From NCBI RefSeq assembly GCF_040096355.1, contig NZ_JBBMEX010000004.1, positions 1 through 64,000 of the forward strand: DNA of 64,000 bases, written 5' to 3'. This stretch comes from Maccoyibacter intestinihominis (lineage in GTDB: Bacteria > Bacillota > Clostridia > Lachnospirales > Lachnospiraceae). The notes beneath the pieces were generated by a model. That model saw nothing but the letters and a program-made list of their open reading frames with translations. It had not been told where the DNA came from and made no database searches. Positions 44,251 to 53,999 of this stretch are shown in pieces. The position numbers were made by a program, and so were the translations under genes. The first letter of the stretch is position 1; every line of letters begins with the position of its first letter.

Positions 44251-44607
44251 TTAAGCTACTTTACTTTTTGCTAATTCTGCTAATGTTGCAAATCCTTCTG
44301 CATCATTGACTGCCATCTCTGCTAACATCTTACGGTTCATCTCAACACCTGCTAATTTTAAACCGTGCATGAACTGGCTGTAAGAGATTCCGTTCATACG
44401 AGCTGCTGCATTGATACGTGCGATCCATAACTGTCTGAACTGACGTTTTCTCTCTTTTCTACCTGCATAAGAACTTGTTAATGCTCTCATTACAGACTGT
44501 TTTGCAACACGATACTGTTTGGAACGGGCTCCTCTGTATCCTTTTGCTAATTTTAATGTTCTATTATGTTTTTTCTTTGCGTTCATTCCGCCTTTAACTC
44601 TTGCCAT
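44251..44607 (-). CDS. rplT: 50S ribosomal protein L20
   Basis: A 118-residue basic protein starting MARVKGGMNAKKKHN with the standard KLAKGYRGARSKQYRVAKQ segment and full family length. It binds 23S rRNA in the large subunit and is needed for its assembly. In Firmicutes it represses its own operon through the leader upstream of infC. It is the last gene of the three-gene operon, 24 bp after rpmI. Confidence 0.98.
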   Translation of the reverse strand: MARVKGGMNAKKKHNRTLKLAKGYRGARSKQYRVAKQSVMRALTSSYAGRKERKRQFRQLWIARINAAARMNGISYSQFMHGLKLAGVEMNRKMLAEMAVNDAEGFATLAELAKSKVA

Positions 44608-44631
44608 GATCTTTTCCTCCTAATCTGATTC

Positions 44632-44829
44632 TTATAAATATGGTAAAATCTTCTTCATATTCTTAACGTTTGTAGAATCTACTAACGGCTGCTTTCTCAG
44701 ATTTCTCTTGGTCTTTGCAGACTTCTTGGTTAAGATATGTCTTCTGTATGCTTTATTTCTCTTTAAGTTTCCGCTTCCTGTCTTTTTAAAACGTTTTGCT
44801 GCTGCTCTGTTTGTCTTCATTTTTGGCAT
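44632..44829 (-). CDS. rpmI: 50S ribosomal protein L35
   Basis: A 65-residue basic protein (MPKMKTNRAAAKRFKKTGSG) of standard length, a component of the large ribosomal subunit. It lies 21 bp after infC and 24 bp before rplT in the conserved infC-rpmI-rplT order. Confidence 0.98.
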   Translation of the reverse strand: MPKMKTNRAAAKRFKKTGSGNLKRNKAYRRHILTKKSAKTKRNLRKQPLVDSTNVKNMKKILPYL

Positions 44830-44850
44830 GATATATTCCTCCTAGTTGTA

Positions 44851-45357
44851 TTATTTTTTCTCTGCCAACACCATAGAAACGCTTCTGCCCTCTACCTTTG
44901 GTGCTTTTTCCACTACTGCCACCTCTTCTAACTCTTTTGCGATGTCATCTAAGATGTGCTTGCTGCTATTCATATGCGCCATTTCTCTTCCCCTGAAACG
45001 CAGGGTAACCTTTACTTTATTGCCTTTTGCAAGAAACTTGCGCGCAGAATTCATTTTCGTGTTCAAATCGTTTGCTTCAATATTTGGAGACAGACGAATC
45101 TCTTTGACCTCAACGGTTTTCTGCTTTTTCTTTGCTTCTTTTTCTTTTCTCGCCAGTTCGTATCTGTATTTTCCGTAGTCAATAATTTTACAAACCGGTG
45201 GTTTTGCCTTCGGTGCAATCTTCACCAAATCCAACTCTGCCTCTTCGGCACGTTTCAAAGCTTCTCTGGATGACACGATGCCAAGCTGTTCGCCGTCCGG
45301 ACCAATCAGACGTACTTCCTTATCTTTGATTTGTTCATTGATCATTAACTCGCTAAT
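44851..45357 (-). CDS. infC: Translation initiation factor IF-3 (AUU start)
   Basis: A 168-residue protein with the N-domain (MINEQIKDKEVRLIGPDGEQLG) and C-domain (KVTLRFRGREMAH). It binds the 30S subunit and checks start codons. I place the start at ATT (45355-45357), giving I/M-S-E-L-M-I-N-E. GGAGG lies 9 bases upstream, and infC genes are known to use AUU as part of autoregulation. The longer frame to 45429 runs through the leader terminator and has no ribosome site. An ATG four codons in is the alternative. Confidence 0.95.
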   Translation of the reverse strand: MSELMINEQIKDKEVRLIGPDGEQLGIVSSREALKRAEEAELDLVKIAPKAKPPVCKIIDYGKYRYELARKEKEAKKKQKTVEVKEIRLSPNIEANDLNTKMNSARKFLAKGNKVKVTLRFRGREMAHMNSSKHILDDIAKELEEVAVVEKAPKVEGRSVSMVLAEKK

Positions 45358-45393
45358 GGTCTTATACCTCCAAATTATTATTTGATTTTGCTC

Positions 45394-45528
45394 GAAAAAA
45401 AAGTGGATAGGCAGACTATCCACAATCATTACTCAAATAAACATTGTCATCTGAAATATGAACGCTTAGTCGCTCATTTGCGCTAAGGTGAGAGTGGATA
45501 CTCTACTTTGTTTTCTAACAACTTCATT
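45394..45528 (-). ncRNA. infC-rpmI-rplT leader, L20-type attenuator
   Basis: The leader between the promoter and infC ends in an intrinsic terminator: GTGGATAG / CTATCCAC (45403-45423) plus a T-run (45394-45402). Near the 5' end the segment TATCCAC (45494-45500) is exactly complementary to GTGGATA of the terminator stem, giving an alternative pairing that would break the terminator. This fits the L20-controlled attenuation known for this operon in Firmicutes. The L20-binding fold itself was not modelled. Confidence 0.75.
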
Positions 45529-45557
45529 ACTATATCACAGACCTTCTGTGATGTCAA
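45529..45557 (-). promoter_or_regulatory. Promoter of infC-rpmI-rplT
   Basis: On the minus strand TTGACA (45552-45557) and TATAGT (45529-45534) are 17 bases apart. The leader to infC is about 165 nt. Confidence 0.85.
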
Positions 45558-45604
45558 TTGTTTTGTGAAACATTTTTATGTCTGTTCCTTTACAAGACTC
45601 CAGT

Positions 45605-47077
45605 CTAAGAATTTTTCTCACTGACGGTCTTGACTAACTCTTTCATTCTCTCTTCGATTTTTTTCAGGGTATCTGTATTTTCCTCTTCGGCATTCATGGT
45701 CTCACCTGCATGGGCAGACACTTCCTCTGAAACGGCGGAAATGGTCTGAATGGACTCCATGATCACACGGTTTGCCTCTTTTAACTCCTCTACACTGTGT
45801 GTCAGATTTTCCACCTGGCTTTGTATTGCAAGGGTATTATGCTGGATGGACTGAAAACTTCCCGCGGTATTCTCTGCGGACTGTTTTTCCTCATTGATAC
45901 CGGAGATCATCTGGTAAATAACCTCTACCACTTCCGTAATGGCAGTCGATACGTTTTCGATCAGCTCCGTAATATGTACCGTTGCTTCATTGGTCTGGGA
46001 TGCCATGCCGGAAATCTCCGTTGCCACTACCGCAAATCCTTTTCCTGCCTCCCCGGCTCTTGCCGCCTCAATACTTGCATTCAGTGCAAGCAGGCTTGTC
46101 TGGGAAGCAATGCTTTTGATCAGTTCGACGATCGTATTCATCTGCTCCATGTATTTATCCAGTGTCTGGAGTTTTTCCGCAACATCTGCACCATTTTTTA
46201 CTGATACTTCTACTTTTTGTACCAGTACCTCCATGTCTTGATTTCCGTCTTTTAAAACGGACAAAGTCTGCTGCATACTGTCTACGATCTGCTCGTTCGC
46301 ATCATTGACAACATCTACTTTCTTTTGGATCTCTTCTGTCTGTAAAAGCTGATCCTGTACGGCTAATGCTGTGTCGTTTGCTCCCACGGAAACGCCCTGC
46401 ATTGCTTCTTTGGTAACACCGGATGCACGCTCTAATTTTTCTAAATCTATGTAAGTTGCCTCAATTCCTGTCTTTAAGGTCTCAGAGAGTTCCTCCATAT
46501 TCTTTAAAACTGCCTCCGTCTGGCTTTGCACTTTTTTGATCCGTCCTACCTTGTGCTCTGCATTGCTCTGTGCAGTTCTTGCTGCCATAATCGAATAGAT
46601 TCCCACTAAGATCATGATCACGACCTGGATAATCGCAGAATCACTGCCGGCATAACCGAATCTTCCGGTCTTTGCTCCGATAATTCCCACTAGCAGGCTT
46701 TCAATTACGGTTCCTGTATTGATCATAATGGAATACCGCACATCATTATATACGGAGACGATCAGGATCATAGGTATTACAAATGCAAATACCAGATTAT
46801 TTTTTGCCGTAAACAATGCAACACTATAAAAAATCGCAAAACCGATGGCAACAAAATGCTTGATCATAGGTGTGTTATGGTCTTTTTTCCAGTACACCAG
46901 TTCCAGTCCCGCCGGAACCAGACCTAATATGGACAGTCCAAGCACATACAGCCATGTCTGCAATCCGGTCGCTGCCTGTAAAACACAAAACGTCAACATT
47001 ACCACCGTATCAATGATATATGCTATCATTGCTGTCCGGTTATTTCGCTCTACATCTGTAATTACTTTTTCTTCCAT
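45605..47077 (-). CDS. Methyl-accepting chemotaxis protein, six-helix type
   Basis: A 490-residue receptor. The N-terminal 170 residues form about six transmembrane helices with little extracellular sequence. There is no clear HAMP domain. The C-terminal signalling domain has the hairpin tip SQTSLLALNASIEAARAGEAGKG near 335-355 and long flanking helices. It should control a CheA kinase. The sensed signal is unknown and may be membrane-based. No chemotaxis operon is adjacent. Confidence 0.9.
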   Translation of the reverse strand: MEEKVITDVERNNRTAMIAYIIDTVVMLTFCVLQAATGLQTWLYVLGLSILGLVPAGLELVYWKKDHNTPMIKHFVAIGFAIFYSVALFTAKNNLVFAFVIPMILIVSVYNDVRYSIMINTGTVIESLLVGIIGAKTGRFGYAGSDSAIIQVVIMILVGIYSIMAARTAQSNAEHKVGRIKKVQSQTEAVLKNMEELSETLKTGIEATYIDLEKLERASGVTKEAMQGVSVGANDTALAVQDQLLQTEEIQKKVDVVNDANEQIVDSMQQTLSVLKDGNQDMEVLVQKVEVSVKNGADVAEKLQTLDKYMEQMNTIVELIKSIASQTSLLALNASIEAARAGEAGKGFAVVATEISGMASQTNEATVHITELIENVSTAITEVVEVIYQMISGINEEKQSAENTAGSFQSIQHNTLAIQSQVENLTHSVEELKEANRVIMESIQTISAVSEEVSAHAGETMNAEEENTDTLKKIEERMKELVKTVSEKNS

Positions 47078-47262
47078 AATACTACCTCACTCAACGGTTT
47101 TTTCCGTATGTTTCTCTTTGGAGTCTATCGTTAATATTAACTTTATTGTACTATATGGATACTCTTTTCGCAAGGTGGTTTAGACACTTATCTTTCTACT
47201 TGACCCAATGGAAATTGTTTGAGAAAATGAAGAAAATATCTATCCAGAAAAGAGGTTTTTCC

Positions 47263-48105
47263 ATGATCGATCTACATGTACATTCTACAGAATCCGATGG
47301 CACGGACACACCGTGCGAACTTGTCACACTTGCAAAGCAGGTGGGGCTTCATGCCTTTGCCCTGACTGACCATGATACCATCGGCGGTTTGAAGTATGCC
47401 CGCCCGGCTGCAAAAGAAGCCGGCATTGAACTGATCCCGGGGATTGAGCTGTCTACCGACTACGAAGGAAAAGAAGTGCATATTTTAGGATATTATATTG
47501 ATGAAAACAATCCTGATTTTTTAAAGCATCTGCATACTTTTGTCAACAGCCGTGACCTTCGTAACGAAAAAATGACGGTCCTTTTGCAAAAAGAAGGTTT
47601 TGCGATCACGATGAAAGATTTATATCGTGAAAATCCCGAAAGCGTCATTACCCGTGCTCATTTTGCTAAATATCTGGTGGAACACGGAATGGTCAAAGAC
47701 CGTGAAACCGTGTTTGCGAAGTATCTCGGAGACGGATGCCGCTGCTATGTGCCACGCGAAAAAATTGATCCGTTTGAGGCGATCCGGTTGATCCGGCTTG
47801 CCGGCGGCGTTGCATTTTTTGCACATCCGGTACTCTGTCATATGAATTTTGACCATTTAAAAGCTTTTATCTTAGAACTTAAGGAACATGGCTTAACCGG
47901 CATTGAAGCGATCTATTCTGCGAACTCTCCCGGAGACGAACGGAATTTTTGTCAGATTGCCAAAGAATATGATCTATTGATCAGCGGTGGTTCTGATTAT
48001 CACGGAGCAAATAAACCCTACCTGCATTTAGGCACAGGAAAAGGCGGCCTTTTGATCCCGGATGAGATTCTCATTCCGATCAAAAAAGCCGCCGGGGTGC
48101 TTTGA
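47263..48105 (+). CDS. PHP-domain phosphoesterase (YciV/RNase AM-like)
   Basis: A 280-residue metal-dependent phosphoesterase. Motifs include DLHVHSTESDGT at the start, LTDHDTIGG near 33-41, a HILGYYID segment, FFAHPVLCH and GGSDYHG near the end. Relatives act on 3',5'-nucleotide bisphosphates or the 5' ends of rRNA. The start is the ATG at 47263, with GAGG upstream and homology beginning MIDLHVHS. The frame is open further upstream but that part is not protein-like. Confidence 0.88.
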   Translation: MIDLHVHSTESDGTDTPCELVTLAKQVGLHAFALTDHDTIGGLKYARPAAKEAGIELIPGIELSTDYEGKEVHILGYYIDENNPDFLKHLHTFVNSRDLRNEKMTVLLQKEGFAITMKDLYRENPESVITRAHFAKYLVEHGMVKDRETVFAKYLGDGCRCYVPREKIDPFEAIRLIRLAGGVAFFAHPVLCHMNFDHLKAFILELKEHGLTGIEAIYSANSPGDERNFCQIAKEYDLLISGGSDYHGANKPYLHLGTGKGGLLIPDEILIPIKKAAGVL

Positions 48106-48118
48106 GGTGACATCTGAT

Positions 48119-48166
48119 ATTCTTACTATCCGTGATCTGTTATGATTCGGATAGTAAGAATTTTTC
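48119..48166 (+). terminator. Terminator after the PHP gene
   Basis: A perfect 14-bp stem ATTCTTACTATCCG / CGGATAGTAAGAAT (48119-48161) followed by TTTT on the plus strand. The stop codon of the convergent HAD gene lies in the loop. Confidence 0.88.
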
Positions 48167-48961
48167 AATTACTTCTGCGATTCCAGCCTCATTATTCGTG
48201 CGTTGCGTCACATAGTCTGCACACGCTTTCACTTCCTCTTTTGCATTTTTCATTGCAACTCCGATGTGTGCCTCCTGCAGCATCGGGATATCGTTCCTTT
48301 CATCACCGGCTGCGACGGTGTTTTTGAGCGGAACATCTAAGTATTCACATATGAAATCCACACCGGCTGCTTTTGTTGCTCCCGGTGGGCAGTATTCTAA
48401 ATAGGTATCCATGGAAAAAAGACTGATGCATTTTCCTTTCTGCCACTCCATATTATCCCTCTGGAACTGTTCTAACTTCGACTTGTCGGTCAAATGGATC
48501 AGCATTGCCTTTTGCGGTTCTTCATCTAACACTTCAAATACATCCTCTACCACCTGATAAGAAAGCTTTGTATGATTGCGGTATGCTTCTAACTCCGGGG
48601 AATCCTGCGTTGTAATGATCTGATTTCCTTTGTAAGTCTGGATGTAAAGCCCTGCTTTTTTTGCACGTTCAAACAGTTCTTTGACATAGGAAAGAGGAAG
48701 GGATTCTTTTTTTAAGACCTTTTCATTCCCACAATCATAGACAATCGCTCCATTGTAGGCAATCAGATAACATCCCTGCATCATCAGTCCTAAATCCTTT
48801 GCCACTGCTTTTGCACTGTCTAACGGTCTGCCGGTTGCCACAACTACATAGTGGCCAAGATCTAACGCTTTTTGGATCGCGGTCATATTTTCTTTTGGAA
48901 TCTCCTTTTGGTCATTGAGCAGTGTCCCGTCAATGTCTGCAAATAAAATCTTTGTTTCCAT
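48140..48961 (-). CDS. Cof-type HAD phosphatase
   Basis: A 273-residue HAD hydrolase. Motif I is FADIDGTLLND near 7-17, motif II is VVATGRPL, and the C-terminal GDERNDIPMLQEAHIGVAM contains motifs III/IV. The cap of the Cof/YbiV type lies between. Members dephosphorylate sugar phosphates, FMN or pyridoxal phosphate. The substrate is not predictable. It follows ppk by 12 bp and is probably co-transcribed. Confidence 0.9.
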   Translation of the reverse strand: METKILFADIDGTLLNDQKEIPKENMTAIQKALDLGHYVVVATGRPLDSAKAVAKDLGLMMQGCYLIAYNGAIVYDCGNEKVLKKESLPLSYVKELFERAKKAGLYIQTYKGNQIITTQDSPELEAYRNHTKLSYQVVEDVFEVLDEEPQKAMLIHLTDKSKLEQFQRDNMEWQKGKCISLFSMDTYLEYCPPGATKAAGVDFICEYLDVPLKNTVAAGDERNDIPMLQEAHIGVAMKNAKEEVKACADYVTQRTNNEAGIAEVIEKFLLSES

Positions 48962-48973
48962 TCCCTGTTCCTC

Positions 48974-51118
48974 CTACTGTCTGTCATCCTCTGCCTGTTC
49001 CGCCGGAATAAAGACACGTTCTCTGTGTTCTTCTTTTTCTTCCACGAAGCTGTTTTTTGCTTCCTCACAGAACTGCTCCTGTGAATTGACTAACACTTTT
49101 CCACGTTTATCGACTTTCACATACTGACCGTCGGCATTCAGAATATGGGCTTTGACGTTATCTGCAAGCTCTACTTCTAAGATGTGCATCACCTGTTTTT
49201 TCAACTGTTCATCCTCTACCGGAAACAGGATTTCTACACGGCGATCTAAGTTTCTTGGCATCCAGTCTGCACTTCCCATGTAGACATCTTCAAATCCGTC
49301 ATTATAAAAATAGAAGATCCTGCTGTGCTCTAAGAAGTTTCCGACAATGGAACGCACATGGATATTCTCGCTGATCCCCGGAATTCCCGTTTTCAGACAA
49401 CAGATACCGCGGACTACTAAATCGATCTTGACCCCTACTGCCGATGCTTCATAAAGTGCCACAATGATTCCCTGATCACAAAGAGAATTCATTTTTGCTA
49501 CGATCCTTGCTTCCCTTCCAGCCCTTGCATTCCTTGTCTCACGCTGGATCAGGCTTAAGAACTTTTTGCGGAGCCAGATTGGTGCAATAACCAGTTTATT
49601 CCATGTAGACGGCTCGGAATAACCTGACAACATGTTAAAGACTGCCGTAGCATCCTCGCCAATGGCTTCGGAGCAGGTAAACATTCCGCAGTCTGTATAG
49701 AGCTTTGCCGTGGAATCATTGTAGTTTCCGGTTCCTAAATGAACATATCTGCGGATTCCGTCTTCTTCTTTTCTTACCACCAGTGCAATCTTGCTGTGAG
49801 TTTTTAAGCCGACTAAACCATAGATGACATGGCATCCGGCTTTTTCTAATTTTTTCGCCCAGACAATGTTGTTCTCTTCATCAAAACGTGCTTTTAACTC
49901 TACTAAAACAGATACCTGTTTTCCATTCTCTGCTGCCAATGCCAAAGATGCAATGATCGGCGAATTACCGCTGACACGGTACAGGGTCTGTTTGATGGCA
50001 AGTACATCCGGGTCCACTGCCGCCTGACGGATAAAATCCACGACCGGATCAAAGGTCTGGTATGGATGATGTAACAGAATATCTTCTTTTCGGATCGCCT
50101 CAAAGATGTCGCAGCCTGCCGGGATTTTTGGCACCTTCTGCGGTTTGTACGGTGCATAACGCAGATCATCACAGCCTTCCATACCATAGACTTTCATTAA
50201 AAATGTCAGGTCCAGAGGTCCGTTAATTTTATAGATATCGTCCTTTGGAATCTGTAACTCTTCCTTTAAAAAATGAAGCAGTTTTTTGTCGATCTTATCC
50301 TCGACCTCTAATCGGATGATCTCGCCCCACTGACGTTTTTTCAACTGCTTTTGGATTTCCTGTAATAAATCCTCTGCTTCGTCCTCATCAATGGTAAGGT
50401 CTGCATTTCTCATGATACGGTATGGATAAGCACAAATTACATCGTAATTTAAGAAAAGCCGTTCCATATTTTTTTCAATGATCTGCTCTAACAGGATAAA
50501 ACTGTGATTCTCTCCATCCGGGATCGGTATGATACGCGGTAGTACTCCCGGCACCTGTACCGTAGCAAATTCATAGTTTTCTTCTTTCTTTTTCTCACCT
50601 TTTTTTAATAAAAATGCGGCAATGTTCAAGGTCTTATTACGGATCAGCGGAAACGGACGGGAAGCATCCACCGCCATCGGCGTAAGCACCGGATAAACCG
50701 TTTCCTCAAAATATTTATCCACAAATTCCTGCTGCTCTGCGGTCAGTTCTTCAAAAGCATCGATGATGCGGATGCCCTTCGCCTCTAACTGTGGCACTAA
50801 GGAGCGGTTATAGGTGGAATACTGCAGCTCCACCAGTTCTCTGGTTGCCACATTGATCTTTTCTAACTGCTCTGTTGCCGTCATTCCCGCAATATCTGTT
50901 TTTTTGTAATCCGCATGCACCATATCTCTTAAGGACGCGACTCTTACCATGAAAAATTCATCGAGATTTGAGGATGTGATACTGACAAATTTTAAACGCT
51001 CTAAAAGAGGAATGGATTTATCCCGTGCTTCATTTAAGACTCTGCCGTTGAATTTGAGCCAGCTTAATTCCCTGTTTTCATAATATTCCGGGCTTAAAAA
51101 AACATTTTTTTCTTCCAT
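48974..51118 (-). CDS. ppk1: Polyphosphate kinase 1
   Basis: A 714-residue enzyme that reversibly builds polyphosphate from ATP. The N-domain has ENRELSWLKFNGRVL and SSNLDEFFMVRVASL. The two PLD-like catalytic domains hold the histidine region GLKTHSKIALVV and the YVHLGTGNYN segment. The ATG at 51118 is chosen because AAGGAGG lies 5 bases before it. A longer frame to 51181 overlaps the ppx gene. It lies next to the exopolyphosphatase, so synthesis and breakdown of polyphosphate are encoded together. Confidence 0.95.
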   Translation of the reverse strand: MEEKNVFLSPEYYENRELSWLKFNGRVLNEARDKSIPLLERLKFVSITSSNLDEFFMVRVASLRDMVHADYKKTDIAGMTATEQLEKINVATRELVELQYSTYNRSLVPQLEAKGIRIIDAFEELTAEQQEFVDKYFEETVYPVLTPMAVDASRPFPLIRNKTLNIAAFLLKKGEKKKEENYEFATVQVPGVLPRIIPIPDGENHSFILLEQIIEKNMERLFLNYDVICAYPYRIMRNADLTIDEDEAEDLLQEIQKQLKKRQWGEIIRLEVEDKIDKKLLHFLKEELQIPKDDIYKINGPLDLTFLMKVYGMEGCDDLRYAPYKPQKVPKIPAGCDIFEAIRKEDILLHHPYQTFDPVVDFIRQAAVDPDVLAIKQTLYRVSGNSPIIASLALAAENGKQVSVLVELKARFDEENNIVWAKKLEKAGCHVIYGLVGLKTHSKIALVVRKEEDGIRRYVHLGTGNYNDSTAKLYTDCGMFTCSEAIGEDATAVFNMLSGYSEPSTWNKLVIAPIWLRKKFLSLIQRETRNARAGREARIVAKMNSLCDQGIIVALYEASAVGVKIDLVVRGICCLKTGIPGISENIHVRSIVGNFLEHSRIFYFYNDGFEDVYMGSADWMPRNLDRRVEILFPVEDEQLKKQVMHILEVELADNVKAHILNADGQYVKVDKRGKVLVNSQEQFCEEAKNSFVEEKEEHRERVFIPAEQAEDDRQ

Positions 51119-51128
51119 TGTTTCCTCC

Positions 51129-52658
51129 TTATAACTTTCTCTTTTCCCGAAGAACCGGTTTGATCCCAAAGATTGCTTCAAAGCTGTCTGATTTATTTGC
51201 CAACAGTCCTTTTTCTAAAATAATGTCATCTTTTGTTTCTACCGTGATGAGAAGTTCTTTATTTTTTAATACGACTTTGATCGTACTGAATTTCTGTTTA
51301 TGGCTGCGGTCTAATGCATTAGACACCCGAAGGATGGCAGCTAACTTCGCTGCTGTCATATAGCTTTGTACATCCATTTTATCGGCTACCCGTTCATAGG
51401 GGTCTAACGGTCTGGTGTTGTAGCGCACGGTACTTGCCACGATCTCACGTTCTAAATGGGACAGTCCGATGATCTCTGATGCCATGATGATGTCATAGGC
51501 ACAGTCCGGTCCGTTGGCAAGACTGACAAATTTTCCACAATCATGCAGGATGGCTGCGACCTGAAGCAGCAATAGTTCTCTGCTTCCCATACCATGTACT
51601 TTCTGAATTGCATGAAAAATCATGGTTGACATTTTTGTCAGTGCATCAATATGCGGCGAATAGCTGTGGTAACGTTTCGACAGGTTGGTCGCCGCACTTA
51701 ATACGTCGTTATCAAAATCATGTACGGATTTTAATAATTTATTCTCACTTGCATACTGATATGCAATACCATCACTGATATTATTTCCCGGAACCCAGAC
51801 TTCGCCGGTTCCAAGCTCCTGTGCAATGCAGCGGTACATGACAATGGACGGCACTAACAGCGGGTCAACCGTAGATAGCTTTAACTGCTCCGCCACGTCC
51901 TCCGGATTCTGTCTGCCCAGCTCCTTTAAATGCTCTGCAAACACTTCTGTCTTCGCCGTCTTAATCTTACCGTTTCCCTGAATACTCTCCATCAGTTCTA
52001 AGCTGTAATCACCTAAAAAGATCAGATAACGCAGTTCTCTTTTTTTCAGATACATCGCCTTAAATACTTCAATCTCTTTGTTGATCAGCTCCTCCATCTG
52101 CTTTTCAAAACGGGCAACCGTATTTCCGATCCCTGCAAGCTGTTCCTGCAAACGCATGGTTCCAAGAACAAGATGCTGCGTCGTTACCACACCGCCCTCG
52201 GAAAAGAGTGTGATCTGGATGCTCTCGCCGCCGACATCGACAACTGCCGCTCCCTCTTTTGTCATAGCATCAAATTCTTCTCTGGCCGCAACTGACTGAT
52301 ATCCGATAAACCTCCGCTCAGAGTTGCTTAAAATCTGTAAGCTGAGTCCTGTCCGGATGCGAATCTGCTCTAAGACAAAAAGTACGTTTCCTGCATCCTT
52401 TAAAAAAGCTCCTGCATAGGCACGATAAGCATCTACCCGGTAAGATTTCATAATCTCCTCATATTCTGAAAGAATCTCACAGAGTTCTTCCATCACTTCT
52501 GTTTCCACCTTTTTATGTTTATAAATATTTCTGCCGATCCCGATCCTGCTTCTGATCAGATCAATCTCTCTTATCTTGCGTTTTGCTGAGATTTCCGTGA
52601 TCTTTAAGCTGACCTCATAAGAACCGACATAGATTGCTGCAAATGTTGTAATCCTCAT
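51129..52658 (-). CDS. ppx: Ppx/GppA exopolyphosphatase with HD domain
   Basis: A 509-residue protein. The N-terminal ASKHA part has GGESIQITLF near 143-152 and a FLGDYSLELM segment. The C-terminal HD-type domain has AAILHDCGKFVSLANG near 375-390. It should release phosphate from polyphosphate or pppGpp. The first residues (TFAAIYVGSYEVSLKI) differ from the usual AAIDIGSNS phosphate-binding loop, so the activity may be altered. It precedes ppk1 by 10 bp. Confidence 0.88.
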   Translation of the reverse strand: MRITTFAAIYVGSYEVSLKITEISAKRKIREIDLIRSRIGIGRNIYKHKKVETEVMEELCEILSEYEEIMKSYRVDAYRAYAGAFLKDAGNVLFVLEQIRIRTGLSLQILSNSERRFIGYQSVAAREEFDAMTKEGAAVVDVGGESIQITLFSEGGVVTTQHLVLGTMRLQEQLAGIGNTVARFEKQMEELINKEIEVFKAMYLKKRELRYLIFLGDYSLELMESIQGNGKIKTAKTEVFAEHLKELGRQNPEDVAEQLKLSTVDPLLVPSIVMYRCIAQELGTGEVWVPGNNISDGIAYQYASENKLLKSVHDFDNDVLSAATNLSKRYHSYSPHIDALTKMSTMIFHAIQKVHGMGSRELLLLQVAAILHDCGKFVSLANGPDCAYDIIMASEIIGLSHLEREIVASTVRYNTRPLDPYERVADKMDVQSYMTAAKLAAILRVSNALDRSHKQKFSTIKVVLKNKELLITVETKDDIILEKGLLANKSDSFEAIFGIKPVLREKRKL

Positions 52659-52677
52659 GTATTTCTCCTCTCAGGTA

Positions 52678-53979
52678 CTATTTCATCGTTCCAAGCAGAT
52701 GGTCAATGAACTGCTGGGCAGTCCTTCCTGACAGCCCGCCGTTGCTTAACTCCCACTTATTGGCTTCTAAAAGGAGTTCCTCCTGCGGCATGCTGATTCC
52801 ATGCTTCTCTGCTAGAACTTTCACAATCTCCTGAAATTCTTTTTTGTTTGGTGCGCCAAAATAGATCGATACGCCAAAACGGTATACTAAGGAAAGTTTT
52901 TCCTGTACCGTATCGGAAGTATGCATATCTTCTCTGACTTCTTCTTTGTCGCTGAAATTCTCGCGGATCAGATGTCTGCGGTTTGAAGTTGCATAGATCA
53001 AAACATTCTGTGGTTTTTTCTCTAAGCCGCCTTCAATGACTGCCTTTAAATACTTATATTCAATCTCAAATTCTTCAAAAGACAGATCATCCATATAGAT
53101 AATAAATTTGTAATTACGATTTTTGATCTGCGCAATCACACTCTGTAAGTCTCCGAACTGGTGCTTATAAATTTCGATCATACGAAGACCTTTATCATAA
53201 TACTGATTGATGATCGCCTTAATGCTGGAACTCTTTCCGGTACCTGCATCTCCGAATAAAAGACAGTTATTTGCCGCCCTGCCCTCTACAAAAGCCTCTG
53301 TATTCTCTACGAGCTTTTTCTTTGCAAGCTCGTAACCGACAAGATCATCTAAATGAACATGGGCAATATTGGTAATTGGTACGATTTCTGCACCGTTTTC
53401 ATGATGCTCGACACGAAATGCTTTGTGCAGTCCGAGTTTTCCCACTCCAAAATCCCGGTAAAACTCTGTCACACAGTCCTTAAATTCCGATACACTCTGT
53501 GTCTGCTCTAATTTCACGCTCAGCTCACAGATACGGTCACGGATTCTGCTGTTAAATACCTTGCCATTTCCCTCAAATCGCTCATAGTGCAAAAGTACCG
53601 GAATGCAGTCTACTCCGAGTTTGCGCCCTAAGTCCTCTAAATCAAACTCAAAGAAATAACGGAAAACCTCAAAATCATGCAGGGCAATCTCATTGATGCT
53701 GCCTTCAATATTTCCGCGTATCTCACAGGCTCTGCTGTATGCGTTTTCATTACTGATTAACAGATATGTAAGATAATTGTGCCACAGATTCCCCTGAAAA
53801 CCGTGGCTGGCAGATACCTCCATCAACTGATGAAAACACTCATAGAACTTCTGCCGTTCCTCTTTTGCATCCATTCCACCACGTCTGCTCCGCTCAATGA
53901 TCGATGCCATCGGATAAAAAATTTCTTCATCTGTTCCGCTAAAATCTTTGTATAATATCAATTCGCCTGCACTTTTCAT
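52678..53979 (-). CDS. DUF815-type AAA ATPase
   Basis: A 433-residue protein. The Walker A motif is GDAGTGKSS near 245-253. Walker B is FIIYMDDLSFEEFE, and a sensor-like YATSNRRHLI segment follows. The central phrase HLDDLVGYELAKKKL leads into the AAA core, as in the DUF815 family. The first 200 residues are specific to this group. Function is unknown. It sits 19 bp upstream of ppx in the same direction, so a link to phosphate or stress metabolism is possible. Confidence 0.85.
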   Translation of the reverse strand: MKSAGELILYKDFSGTDEEIFYPMASIIERSRRGGMDAKEERQKFYECFHQLMEVSASHGFQGNLWHNYLTYLLISNENAYSRACEIRGNIEGSINEIALHDFEVFRYFFEFDLEDLGRKLGVDCIPVLLHYERFEGNGKVFNSRIRDRICELSVKLEQTQSVSEFKDCVTEFYRDFGVGKLGLHKAFRVEHHENGAEIVPITNIAHVHLDDLVGYELAKKKLVENTEAFVEGRAANNCLLFGDAGTGKSSSIKAIINQYYDKGLRMIEIYKHQFGDLQSVIAQIKNRNYKFIIYMDDLSFEEFEIEYKYLKAVIEGGLEKKPQNVLIYATSNRRHLIRENFSDKEEVREDMHTSDTVQEKLSLVYRFGVSIYFGAPNKKEFQEIVKVLAEKHGISMPQEELLLEANKWELSNGGLSGRTAQQFIDHLLGTMK

Positions 53980-53999
53980 TTCATTACGCCTCTTCTCAC

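Noticed and set aside
45357..45429. Longer infC start at 45429
   Set aside because: The extra codons lie in the leader and terminator hairpin, and no ribosome site precedes them.
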